Shown one piece after another: positions 50,301-57,915 of a DNA stretch of 64,000 nt. Position 1 is the stretch's first letter, and each line of letters opens with the position of its first letter. The notes below the pieces were generated by a model. The model had not been told where the DNA came from and did no database searches. It saw only the letters and a program-made list of their open reading frames with translations. Both the position numbers and the translations under genes were made by a program. Source of the stretch: Aquisalibacillus elongatus (GTDB lineage: Bacteria; Bacillota; Bacilli; Bacillales; Alkalibacillaceae); contig NZ_RKRF01000007.1 of assembly GCF_003843875.1 (NCBI RefSeq), positions 248,001-312,000 on the forward strand, in the 5' to 3' direction.

Positions 50301-50631
50301 GTTCAGAACCTCGCATTTTCTCCATGTTATCCGTTTGATTTAATTTATACGCTCGGTATGCTAAAACAAGTAAGAAACTTGTTACCCCAAAGCTTATAAC
50401 AATAGAAGTTAGTATTAAGGCTTGAGGGAGAGGGTCAGCATATTCTGTTACCCCATAAACCTCAACAGGTGGAGCACCACGCTTTAATTTACCCATCGTC
50501 AAGATGAATAAGTGGGCGCCATGAGAAATTAAAACTGTGCCAATGACAATTCTTAATAACTGTTTTTGTAGAATGTTGTAGACGCCTGTTGCAAACAAAA
50601 TGGCAGCTAATACGATCATAATAATTTCCAT
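50293..50631 (-). CDS. mrpC: Na+/H+ antiporter subunit C
   Basis: This 112-aa protein has three membrane helices and is homologous to NuoK. Motifs: ATGVYNILQKQLLRIVIGTVLISHGAHLFIL and DPLPQALILTSIVISFGVTSF. Its ATG begins 1 nt after the mrpA stop, with AAGGGGG inside the end of mrpA as ribosome-binding site. Normally mrpB stands between A and C; here there is no room for it. Confidence 0.95.
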   Translation of the reverse strand: MEIIMIVLAAILFATGVYNILQKQLLRIVIGTVLISHGAHLFILTMGKLKRGAPPVEVYGVTEYADPLPQALILTSIVISFGVTSFLLVLAYRAYKLNQTDNMEKMRGSEHE

Positions 50632-50632
50632 A

Positions 50633-52981
50633 TTATTTCGCCCCCTTATTCGAGCGAAGTTTAATCATAGCATAAATACCTAAAGCTGCACCGAATAGAA
50701 CAGCTACTTCGAATAGAGTATCAATTCCACGGAAGTCAACTAATATCACGTTAACAGCGTTGTGTCCGCCGCCTTCTTCGTAAGTGTTTTCCATGAAGTA
50801 AGAAGAGATTGTTTCAGCGAAACGACTGTTATATGCGCTAATACCTATAACAAACATTAGTAAACCGTACCCAATCGACACGAGGATATTAGAACCTGTT
50901 TTGGCAACAGACTGACCTTCTGATGATAAGTTTGGTAAATGATAGAAGCATAACAAGAACAATACAACCGTTACAGTTTCGACGATTAATTGAGTTAACG
51001 CTAAGTCCGGTGCACTATACATGACAAAAAGAATGGCTAACCCGTAACCAACAACACCCAATATTAAAATAGCCGCAATGCGGTTCCTTGCTACGGTTGT
51101 TCCAATAGCCGCAATAGCCATTACAATAGCAACAATTACTTCTTGTGCCGTAATTGGTGCTAAATCGACTGTGTTAAAGTTCATGCCCCCTGAATACAGG
51201 AGTGTTCCGGCTGTCATCAAAATGATTGCTGTTAAGATTAACATCATATATAAACGTAATGAACCTGTCATATAAGATGTCGTAATTTTGTTTGAAACGG
51301 ACTCAATTTTTTCGACGATCCAGTCATAAACACGATTTAAACTTAACGAACCAGGTAAAACGGAGTAAATCTTGCTCCATTTATCCTTCGTTAGATATAA
51401 GACAACACCTAAAACGACGACCGCTAATGACATTTGAAAAGCCCTACTATCAAGTCCGTGCCAATACTTAATATCCTTCGTCACGGTATCTCCATAAATA
51501 GCATCAGCAGAATGCGTAATTAAAGCATTGTTGAAAATGTTTGGAAATAGCCCAATTACAATAACACCAAGAACTAATATAGCTGGTGGCACCAACATCA
51601 TGATTGGAGCTTCATGAGGCTTGGTAGGTAATTGATCTTCTTTATATCCACCTCGGAATGTTCCGAAGAATAAATACATGGAATAAATAAACGTAAAAAT
51701 ACTTCCAACAACAGCAATGATAGGAATGGCTGTTATCAAGCCTTCAACAAAGGTACCTGAACCTTCTAATCCGAGTGAGGATTGAAAGAACATTTCCTTA
51801 CTATAGAAACCATTTAAGAATGGTAATGGAACCCCGGCCATAGAGAATGTACCAAACACGGCAAGTGTTGCAGAGATTGGCATAAAGGTCATCAATCCAC
51901 CTAAACGACGGATATCTCTTGTACCAGTTTCGTGGTCGACGATTCCAGCAACCATAAATAAACTACCTTTAAAAGTTGCATGGTTTAAAATATGAAACAC
52001 GGCTGCAAAAACGCCATATGTCGTGCCGAAACCTAGCATGGCCATGATCATTCCTAGCTGACTGATCGTAGAAAAAGCTAAAATACCCTTCAAATCAGTC
52101 TGTCTTACTGCCATGTACGAAGCCCATGCTAATGTAACCAGTCCAAATATACTTAATAAAATGAAGAATAGCGGCACCTCATTGAAAATCGGTGAGAAAC
52201 GTGCCATTAAATAAATGCCGGCCTTAACCATAGTAGCTGAGTGTAAATAAGCACTTACAGGCGTAGGCGCTTCCATGGCATCTGGTAGCCAGATATGGAA
52301 TGGGAACTGAGCAGACTTTGTAAAAGCACCTAATAATAAGAAAATTAAAATAGCAATAAAATATTCACTGTTAATGATCACGTCTGTCATGGCAACCATT
52401 TCACGAATGCTTGTCGTACCTGTTTCAATGGTTAATAAAATTAGACCACCGAGCAAACTAAAACCGCCTAAGACAGTAATGAGCATTGATTTTAAAGCAC
52501 CGTAACGAGATTTTTCACGATGATGCCAGTAACCGATTAATAGGAATGATGATAATGAAGTGAACTCCCAAAACGTATATAGAACAAAAACGTTATCAGA
52601 AAGGACCACGCCTAACATTGAGGCCATAAAAATATAAAGATATGTATAGAAATGCCCTAGTTGTTCTTCTTTATTGAGATAGTAGATGGAATAAAGCACG
52701 ACAAGTGTACCAATTCCACTAATTAAAAGTGCGAATAATAAACTTAAACCATCTAAGTAAAAGTCTAATGAGATGTTTAAAGTCGGAATCCATGTGGTGG
52801 ACTGCATTTTGGTTTCAAAATTAGCTCCGACGAATTGTAGAAAATAAATAAAAATAAGTAATGGAACAGGAAGGATTAACCAACCGGTATGGATTCGTTG
52901 TTTTATTCGACTAAGGAAAGGGATTAAAATTGCAAAAATAAGTGGTGCAAATACGGCATATACCATATGTAAGTTTTCCAT
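50633..52981 (-). CDS. mrpA: Na+/H+ antiporter subunit A
   Basis: This 782-aa protein matches ND5/NuoL in the N-terminal about 500 residues (DNVFVLYTFWEFTSLSSFLLIGYW, LPDAMEAPTPVSAYLHSATMVKAGIY). It has the MrpA C-terminal extension with SAPDLALTQLIVETVTVVLF and VNVILVDFRGIDTLFE near the end. The last part is the normal MrpA tail and does not contain MrpB. The start is set at ATG 52981 (MENLHMVYAVFAP), aligning with other MrpA. The Shine-Dalgarno (AAAGG) abuts this ATG, so ATG 52966 or TTG 53002 remain possible. Confidence 0.93.
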   Translation of the reverse strand: MENLHMVYAVFAPLIFAILIPFLSRIKQRIHTGWLILPVPLLIFIYFLQFVGANFETKMQSTTWIPTLNISLDFYLDGLSLLFALLISGIGTLVVLYSIYYLNKEEQLGHFYTYLYIFMASMLGVVLSDNVFVLYTFWEFTSLSSFLLIGYWHHREKSRYGALKSMLITVLGGFSLLGGLILLTIETGTTSIREMVAMTDVIINSEYFIAILIFLLLGAFTKSAQFPFHIWLPDAMEAPTPVSAYLHSATMVKAGIYLMARFSPIFNEVPLFFILLSIFGLVTLAWASYMAVRQTDLKGILAFSTISQLGMIMAMLGFGTTYGVFAAVFHILNHATFKGSLFMVAGIVDHETGTRDIRRLGGLMTFMPISATLAVFGTFSMAGVPLPFLNGFYSKEMFFQSSLGLEGSGTFVEGLITAIPIIAVVGSIFTFIYSMYLFFGTFRGGYKEDQLPTKPHEAPIMMLVPPAILVLGVIVIGLFPNIFNNALITHSADAIYGDTVTKDIKYWHGLDSRAFQMSLAVVVLGVVLYLTKDKWSKIYSVLPGSLSLNRVYDWIVEKIESVSNKITTSYMTGSLRLYMMLILTAIILMTAGTLLYSGGMNFNTVDLAPITAQEVIVAIVMAIAAIGTTVARNRIAAILILGVVGYGLAILFVMYSAPDLALTQLIVETVTVVLFLLCFYHLPNLSSEGQSVAKTGSNILVSIGYGLLMFVIGISAYNSRFAETISSYFMENTYEEGGGHNAVNVILVDFRGIDTLFEVAVLFGAALGIYAMIKLRSNKGAK

Positions 52982-53024
52982 CCTTTCATTATGTAACTGC
53001 AATCAATCTGTTTACTACAGTAAC

Positions 53025-53054
53025 ATTATAACGGTATTTCAAATTTAATGAAAA
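53025..53054 (-). promoter_or_regulatory. Weak candidate promoter of the mrp operon
   Basis: On the minus strand, TATAAT (complement of 53025-53030) has TTTTCA 18 bp upstream (complement of 53049-53054). The -10 is good and the -35 poor. Confidence 0.4.
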
Positions 53055-53111
53055 GAAAAACCATTAATAATTTATGAACATTAAGTGGCAATATAACATA
53101 ACGCAATTAAC

Positions 53112-53144
53112 CATAAAAAAACTGACACGTCCGTGTCAGTTTTA
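53112..53144. terminator. Terminator of sda
   Basis: AAACTGACACG (53119-53129) pairs with CGTGTCAGTTT (53132-53142). On the minus strand it is followed by T7, 40 nt after the sda stop. Confidence 0.88.
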
Positions 53145-53183
53145 CGCTATCTTTATATCTTTGATTTTTATAACATCATTTAT

Positions 53184-53324
53184 TTAGGATGATTCTTTTA
53201 GGTGGTTATATAGTCCTCTTCTAATGAGCTCCTCCTCGATCAATTTAATAAAATCATGATTTAATTCTAATTGTTGTGCTTTTGAATACGATTCTACTAA
53301 CAATTCGTCCGATAATTGTTCCAT
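53184..53324 (-). CDS. sda: Sporulation checkpoint inhibitor Sda
   Basis: This 46-aa helical-hairpin peptide, [20 protein letters not shown]... then [17 protein letters not shown], closely parallels B. subtilis Sda ([22 protein letters not shown]..). Sda binds the dimerisation helices of KinA and blocks sporulation when replication or DNA integrity is disturbed; its transcription depends on DnaA. It is divergent from yqeG as in B. subtilis, with DnaA boxes between. The only strong Shine-Dalgarno (AAGGAGG, complement of 53355-53361) lies about 30 nt before the ATG, an unusual arrangement. Confidence 0.9.
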   Translation of the reverse strand: MEQLSDELLVESYSKAQQLELNHDFIKLIEEELIRRGLYNHLKESS

Positions 53325-53389
53325 AATCGTCCCGGTAAAGATCGCCGGATTGCACCTCCTTGAAAGTCGTCCACCTTGTAACAGTTATT

Positions 53390-53418
53390 ATCCTACCATT
53401 ATTTTCGGGGTTGGACAA
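53390..53418 (-). promoter_or_regulatory. Sigma-A promoter of sda
   Basis: On the minus strand, TTGTCC (complement of 53413-53418) and TAGGAT (complement of 53390-53395) are 17 bp apart, with TGG before the -10. Confidence 0.65.
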
Positions 53419-53440
53419 CTTTTATAAGCTGTTAATAACT

Positions 53441-53525
53441 TGTGAATAAGTTGTTTATAAAAATAGTTATTCAATACAAAAATATTGTTATATCAATGTG
53501 TATAATGTTGATAGATTTATCCACA
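53441..53525. promoter_or_regulatory. DnaA-box cluster between sda and yqeG
   Basis: Three perfect matches to TTATNCACA occur within 85 bp: minus-strand TTATTCACA (53441-53449), minus-strand TTATACACA (53497-53505) and plus-strand TTATCCACA (53517-53525). A weaker TTATTCAAT lies at 53467. They are upstream of the sda promoter and of the yqeG promoter. The sda-yqeG interval is a known DnaA-binding cluster in B. subtilis, where it links replication initiation to sda expression. Confidence 0.88.
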
Positions 53526-53599
53526 AGTTGAAAAATGAAGTTATTTGTCGAACGATTCTTAGAATATTCCGATAAATATTTAATAAAATAAACTTTTCT

Positions 53600-53628
53600 T
53601 TGAAACATAAGGTTGAATTGTATATGAT
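53600..53628 (+). promoter_or_regulatory. Sigma-A promoter of yqeG operon
   Basis: TTGAAA (53600-53605) and TATGAT (53623-53628) are 17 bp apart, with predicted start near 53635. This excludes translation starts at or near 53600. Confidence 0.75.
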
Positions 53629-53662
53629 GTACAATAGTAATGATATTGTTGAGGTGAACGAA

Positions 53663-54178
53663 TTGTTAAATCGATTTCTACCAAATGATCAAGTCGATAC
53701 CGTTTTAGAAGTAACACCTGATTATCTTAAAAATAAAGGAATTAAAGGTGTCATAACCGATTTAGATAATACGTTAGTCGCATGGAATCAGCCTGCAGCT
53801 ACTCCTGAAGTGATAGAATGGTTTAGGGTATTACGTGAGGCTGGAATTGAAGTAACCATTATTTCTAATAATACAGAGGATCGAGTTTCATTTTTTTCTA
53901 AACCATTAGGCATTCCGTTTATATCAAAGGCAAGAAAACCGATGCAAACGGCTTTTAAGAGAGCAAAGAAAGAAATGAAATTATCTGGAGATGAATTAGT
54001 AGTGGTTGGTGATCAATTACTAACGGATGTTTTCGGAGGGAACCGTGCTAATTTACATACGATTTTAGTCGTCCCTATTGTACGAACTGATGGCTTTTTT
54101 ACACGTTTTAACCGAAAAATAGAGCGAAGAATACTACATCACTTTAAAAAAACAGGAAAATTGAACTGGGAGGATTAG
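53663..54178 (+). CDS. yqeG: YqeG family HAD IIIA-type phosphatase
   Basis: This 171-aa HAD-superfamily protein has motif I ITDLDNTLVAW, motif II TIISNN and motif III/IV ARKPMQTAFKRA...VVGDQLLTDVFGGNR. The natural substrate is unknown. Relatives act on phosphatidylglycerophosphate in plants and cyanobacteria. The start is TTG 53663, 6 nt after GAGGTG, giving the family N-terminus (LNRFLPNDQV). The longer frame begins inside the promoter. It opens the yqeG-yqeH-aroE-yhbY-nadD-yqeK-rsfS-yqeM operon. Confidence 0.92.
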   Translation: MLNRFLPNDQVDTVLEVTPDYLKNKGIKGVITDLDNTLVAWNQPAATPEVIEWFRVLREAGIEVTIISNNTEDRVSFFSKPLGIPFISKARKPMQTAFKRAKKEMKLSGDELVVVGDQLLTDVFGGNRANLHTILVVPIVRTDGFFTRFNRKIERRILHHFKKTGKLNWED

Positions 54179-54179
54179 A

Positions 54180-55283
54180 ATGGAAGAATTATATTGCCAA
54201 GGTTGTGGGGCAGCAATTCAAACAGAAGATGAGACAAAAGCAGGATTTGCTCCTAAATCAGCTCTTCAACGAGACGAAGTTATATGTAAAAGGTGCTTTC
54301 GGTTAAAGCATTACAATGAAGTGCAAGATGTTGATATGACAGCAGATGATTTTTTAAATATGCTTCAAGAGATTGAAAAGCACGATGCTCTTATCGTAAA
54401 AGTAGTCGATTTATTTGACGTTCACGGAAGTTTTATTCACGGTTTAAATCGATTCGTTGGAAAGAATCCAGTTGTTCTAGTAGCGAATAAAGTTGATCTA
54501 TTGCCAAAATCCATTAATTTGAATAAGGTCAAAAAATGGATGTACCGTGTAGCGAAGGAGTTCGGATTAAAAGTGAATGATATTTTCTTTGTCAGTGCCA
54601 CAAAGGGAATCGGTATGCAAGAAGCGGCTTTTGAATTAGAACGATTAAGAGATGGAAAAGATGTTTTTGTAGTAGGTAGTACAAATGTAGGTAAATCCAC
54701 AATTATTAATTATTTTATTCAGAACTCTAACGATGAAAAAGATGTCATTACGACATCATATTTTCCTGGGACAACCCTTGGGTTTATCGATATCCCTTTA
54801 GATGAACGTTCATCTATGATTGATACACCTGGTATAATGAATCACCACCAAATGGCTCATTACTTGAATGATAAAGACCTTAAAACCATTACACCTAAAA
54901 AAGAGGTCAAACCAAAAGTGTTTCAGCTAGATGAAGATCAAACTTTATTTATTGGTGGATTAGCTAGGTTTGATATTGAATCTGCTCAAGAACGATTAGG
55001 ATATGTGTGTTATTTCTCAAACGAAATAAACATTCATCGTACGAAATTAGAAAAAGCAGATCTATTATATGATCAACATTTAGGAGAGATGTTGTCACCT
55101 CCATCTGAGGAGGCTTTAGATAACTGGCCTGAAATGGAAGAGAGGACATTGAAGATCTCAGAAGATAAAACAGATGTATTGTTTTCGGGGTTAGGATGGA
55201 TTACAGTTCCAAATGCTGGTGTTACGATTACAGCACACGTACCAAAAGGGGTTCGTGTTATTTTACGAGAGGCTATTATTTAG
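54180..55283 (+). CDS. yqeH: Ribosome biogenesis GTPase YqeH
   Basis: This 367-aa circularly permuted GTPase has an N-terminal zinc finger (CQGCG...CKRCFRL), then G4 NKVDLLP, G5 SATKG, G1 GSTNVGKST and G3 DTPG in that order, followed by a C-terminal RNA-binding domain. It is needed for 30S subunit assembly. It begins 1 nt after the yqeG stop, so the two are translationally coupled. Confidence 0.97.
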   Translation: MEELYCQGCGAAIQTEDETKAGFAPKSALQRDEVICKRCFRLKHYNEVQDVDMTADDFLNMLQEIEKHDALIVKVVDLFDVHGSFIHGLNRFVGKNPVVLVANKVDLLPKSINLNKVKKWMYRVAKEFGLKVNDIFFVSATKGIGMQEAAFELERLRDGKDVFVVGSTNVGKSTIINYFIQNSNDEKDVITTSYFPGTTLGFIDIPLDERSSMIDTPGIMNHHQMAHYLNDKDLKTITPKKEVKPKVFQLDEDQTLFIGGLARFDIESAQERLGYVCYFSNEINIHRTKLEKADLLYDQHLGEMLSPPSEEALDNWPEMEERTLKISEDKTDVLFSGLGWITVPNAGVTITAHVPKGVRVILREAII

Positions 55284-55294
55284 GGGGATTTAAG

Positions 55295-56110
55295 TTGTAT
55301 TCATTAGGATTAATTGGTTTTCCTGTCAATCAATCAAAGTCTCCACAAATACATCAACATTTTCTGTCTTCCCTTCAATTAGAAGGTCAATATAATCTAT
55401 ATGAAGTCGAAGAAGTTGATTTAGAAAGCCAATTAAACCAACTCATTGACCACCAACTAACTGGGTTCAATGTCACGATCCCGTATAAAGAAAAAATTAT
55501 TCCTTTAATAGACGATTTAGATCAAACCACGAAGTCATTAAAATCAGTTAACACTGTCAAAATAGAAGGTACGAAATTAGTTGGTTATAATACGGATGGA
55601 GTCGGTTATGTTGAATCATTAAGACAAGGTTATCCAGACTTTTATCAATCATTAAACCAACAATCTATTCTAATATTGGGTGCGGGTGGCGCTGCTAAAG
55701 GAATATATTACACACTTCAAAACGAGCGCCCTTATAAACTTGATATAGCAAACCGGTCAGTGAATCGAGCTGAACATCTAACATGTGATTATACGAACAG
55801 CCATGCTTTATCGTTATTAGACGCAGAGGCTAAACTGAATGATTATGACTTAATCATTCAAACAACTTCTGTTGGCATGGAGCCTAATACTTCACATAAA
55901 ATTATAAAATTGAACCAATTGAAGGAAAATACAATAGTAAGTGACATCATTTATAAGCCTAAATACACTAATTTTTTAAAAGAAGCTGAAAACCGAGGGG
56001 CAAGAATTCTCTTTGGTGAATCCATGTTATGGTATCAAGCAGCTAAAGCGTTTGAAATATGGACGGGTTACAAGGTGACCCATTTAGTTCCTATTAAGGA
56101 AGGAGATTGA
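55295..56110 (+). CDS. aroE: Shikimate dehydrogenase
   Basis: AroE reduces 3-dehydroshikimate to shikimate with NADPH in aromatic amino acid synthesis. The 271-aa protein has GFPVNQSKSPQIHQ (shikimate Ser pair), NVTIPYK (catalytic Lys), GYNTDGVG, the nucleotide loop LGAGGAAKG and TTSVGM. The start is TTG 55295, just after AGGGGGAT. An upstream in-frame extension to 55196 would overlap the end of yqeH by 88 nt and is not conserved. It is within the yqe operon, as in B. subtilis. Confidence 0.95.
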   Translation: MYSLGLIGFPVNQSKSPQIHQHFLSSLQLEGQYNLYEVEEVDLESQLNQLIDHQLTGFNVTIPYKEKIIPLIDDLDQTTKSLKSVNTVKIEGTKLVGYNTDGVGYVESLRQGYPDFYQSLNQQSILILGAGGAAKGIYYTLQNERPYKLDIANRSVNRAEHLTCDYTNSHALSLLDAEAKLNDYDLIIQTTSVGMEPNTSHKIIKLNQLKENTIVSDIIYKPKYTNFLKEAENRGARILFGESMLWYQAAKAFEIWTGYKVTHLVPIKEGD

Positions 56111-56115
56111 GAAGA

Positions 56116-56406
56116 TTGCTTACAGGCAAACAAAAACGTTATCTTAGAAAAGAAGCACATCATCTGAATCCGATTTTTCAAGTCGGTAAAGAAGGTGTTA
56201 ATGATAATATGCTACAACAGATTAGCGAAGCTCTAGAAAAACGTGAGTTAATTAAAGTTAGCATTTTGCAAAATAATTTTGAAAGCAAACAAGATGTCGC
56301 AGAACAATTAACTGATGGAACGGGTGCAGAATTAGTACAAGTGATTGGTAATGTTGTTGTCTTGTATAAAGAATCTGAAGACAACAAGACATTAACGTTA
56401 CCATAA
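56116..56406 (+). CDS. yhbY: Ribosome assembly RNA-binding protein YhbY (YqeI)
   Basis: This 96-aa CRM-domain protein runs MLTGKQKRYLRKEAHHLNPIFQVGKEG. The GxxG-like RNA-binding loop is in VGKEGVND, and the C-terminus is IGNVVVLYKES. It associates with pre-50S particles. The start is TTG 56116, about 11 nt after AAGGAG, equal in length to B. subtilis YqeI. The TTG at 56107 is only 2 nt from that site. It follows the aroE stop by 5 nt. Confidence 0.94.
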   Translation: MLTGKQKRYLRKEAHHLNPIFQVGKEGVNDNMLQQISEALEKRELIKVSILQNNFESKQDVAEQLTDGTGAELVQVIGNVVVLYKESEDNKTLTLP

Positions 56407-56417
56407 AGGGTGACCAT

Positions 56418-56981
56418 ATGAAGAAAATCGGTTTATTTGGGGGAACATTTGACCCGCCACATATCGGACATATAAAATTAGCCGAAACCGTAAAACAATC
56501 GCTTTCTTTAGATGAGGTTTGGTATATTCCAACTTATGAGCCACCTCATAAAAGGAATGCGATTGCGTCGCCTCAAGAAAGGCTGGATATGCTTAACCTG
56601 TTATTGAATGACCAATCAAAACTACAACTATTAGACATTGAGTATCAATTAAAAGGTAAATCTTATACATTTAATACCGTAAGCCATCTAAAAGAAAAAT
56701 ATCCAGAAATAGAATTTTACTTTATTATTGGTGGCGATATGGTTGATTATTTACCAAAATGGTATAAAATTAATGAGTTAAAAAAATTGATCCAGTTTGT
56801 GGGTGTCACTCGAAAAGAATATGAACAAGTGGAAGATGGTGATGTCATAATGGTATCAATGGATGAAATTCCAGTATCATCAACACTTATTAGAGAGCAA
56901 ATTCGTCGAGGTGAGCATCCAGATGGTTTAACCGAGAAAGTGTTGCAGTATATAAAGGAGCATCGTCTTTATGAAGATTGA
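56418..56981 (+). CDS. nadD: Nicotinate-nucleotide adenylyltransferase
   Basis: NadD makes nicotinate adenine dinucleotide, the substrate of the NadE encoded 50 kb upstream in this window. The 187-aa protein has the nucleotidyl-transferase signature GLFGGTFDPPHIGHIKLAE and the C-terminal ISSTxIR-type motif (VSSTLIREQIRRGE). AGGGTGA precedes ATG 56418. Its end overlaps yqeK by 11 nt. Confidence 0.97.
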   Translation: MKKIGLFGGTFDPPHIGHIKLAETVKQSLSLDEVWYIPTYEPPHKRNAIASPQERLDMLNLLLNDQSKLQLLDIEYQLKGKSYTFNTVSHLKEKYPEIEFYFIIGGDMVDYLPKWYKINELKKLIQFVGVTRKEYEQVEDGDVIMVSMDEIPVSSTLIREQIRRGEHPDGLTEKVLQYIKEHRLYED

Positions 56982-57537
56982 AGATGCGTTAAACGAATCA
57001 GAAAAAGTTTTAACACCTAAGAGGTACGCACACGTAGAACGAGTGACTGAAACGGCTCTTGATCTAGTGAAAAAATATCAAGGGAATGAATACGAAGTTG
57101 GTCTTGCCGCAGCTTTACACGATTATGCAAAGGATATGGAGATATTATTGCTTAAACAATGGATCTTAGATCATCATGATTTACCGAAAGATTTATTAGA
57201 CTATCATCATGAACTTTGGCACGGACCAGTTGGCTCTAAGATGATTCAGTCATTATTTATGATTCAGAATCATGATATTATAAATGCAGTGCGTTATCAT
57301 ACAACTGGTCGAATCCATATGACCAAGACTGAAAAAATTGTATTTTTAGCAGATTATATAGAACCTGGCAGGGATTTTCCAGCTGTATACGAAGCGAGAG
57401 AAATTGCAAAACATAGTTTAGATCGTGCTTGTCATTATGCATTAGAAAACTCAATACACTTTCTAATGAGTAAGGAACAGCCAGTTTACCCAGATACGTT
57501 TTTTGCATATAACCATCTGACAAAGCAATTGTCATAG
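56971..57537 (+). CDS. yqeK: HD-domain Ap4A hydrolase YqeK
   Basis: This 188-aa HD-superfamily protein has RYAHVERVTETALDLV, the metal motif AALHDYAKD (HD), HGPVGSKMI and VRYHTTGR followed by FLADYIEPGR. This class hydrolyses diadenosine tetraphosphate symmetrically to ADP. It is translationally coupled to nadD (11-nt overlap), and rsfS follows directly. Confidence 0.94.
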   Translation: MKIEDALNESEKVLTPKRYAHVERVTETALDLVKKYQGNEYEVGLAAALHDYAKDMEILLLKQWILDHHDLPKDLLDYHHELWHGPVGSKMIQSLFMIQNHDIINAVRYHTTGRIHMTKTEKIVFLADYIEPGRDFPAVYEAREIAKHSLDRACHYALENSIHFLMSKEQPVYPDTFFAYNHLTKQLS

Positions 57538-57558
57538 ATGACATTGGAGGAATCATTT

Positions 57559-57903
57559 ATGGATAGTCAACAATTATTACAAATAGCCGCACAAGCTTGC
57601 GATGATAAGCGGGCAGAGAATATTGTGGCATTAGATATGAGAGATGTATCACTCATAGCAGATTACTTTTTAATTTGTCACGGTTCAAATGAACGTCAAG
57701 TAGATGCAATAAGTAAAGGTATTCAGGATGCTGTGGAAGAAGAAGGGTTCACAGTAAGAAAAATAGAAGGACGAGATCAAGCTCGTTGGGTTTTAGTTGA
57801 CTTAGAGCATGTCGTTGTACACATCTTCCATAAAGAAGAAAGAGATTATTACAATCTGGAGAAACTATGGGGAGATGCGGACCGTGTTCAACTTGATGTG
57901 TAA
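57559..57903 (+). CDS. rsfS: Ribosome silencing factor RsfS
   Basis: This 114-aa RsfS/YbeB/Iojap protein binds L14 (uL14) of the 50S subunit and blocks subunit joining when nutrients are scarce. Conserved segments are DVSLIADYFLICHGSNERQVDAI, EGRDQARWVLVDLEHVVVHIFH and YYNLEKLWGDA. ATG 57559 has TTGGAGG 8 nt upstream. An in-frame ATG at 57538 has no site. It is 12 nt before yqeM. Confidence 0.96.
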   Translation: MDSQQLLQIAAQACDDKRAENIVALDMRDVSLIADYFLICHGSNERQVDAISKGIQDAVEEEGFTVRKIEGRDQARWVLVDLEHVVVHIFHKEERDYYNLEKLWGDADRVQLDV

Positions 57904-57915
57904 AGGGTATTAATT

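Noticed and set aside
50600..50650. MrpA-MrpB fusion to explain the missing mrpB
   Set aside because: The end of the mrpA product is the standard MrpA C-terminus, and total length (782 aa) is that of MrpA alone.
53467..53475. Fourth DnaA box TTATTCAAT
   Set aside because: Two mismatches from TTATNCACA, so it is mentioned only as a weak site.
53600..53662. Start of yqeG at 53600
   Set aside because: That codon lies within the -35 of a TTGAAA-17-TATGAT promoter, and the conserved N-terminus begins at 53663.
55196..55294. Upstream extension of aroE
   Set aside because: It overlaps the conserved end of yqeH, and its residues (Cys/Tyr/Arg-rich) do not resemble AroE. TTG 55295 has the ribosome-binding site.
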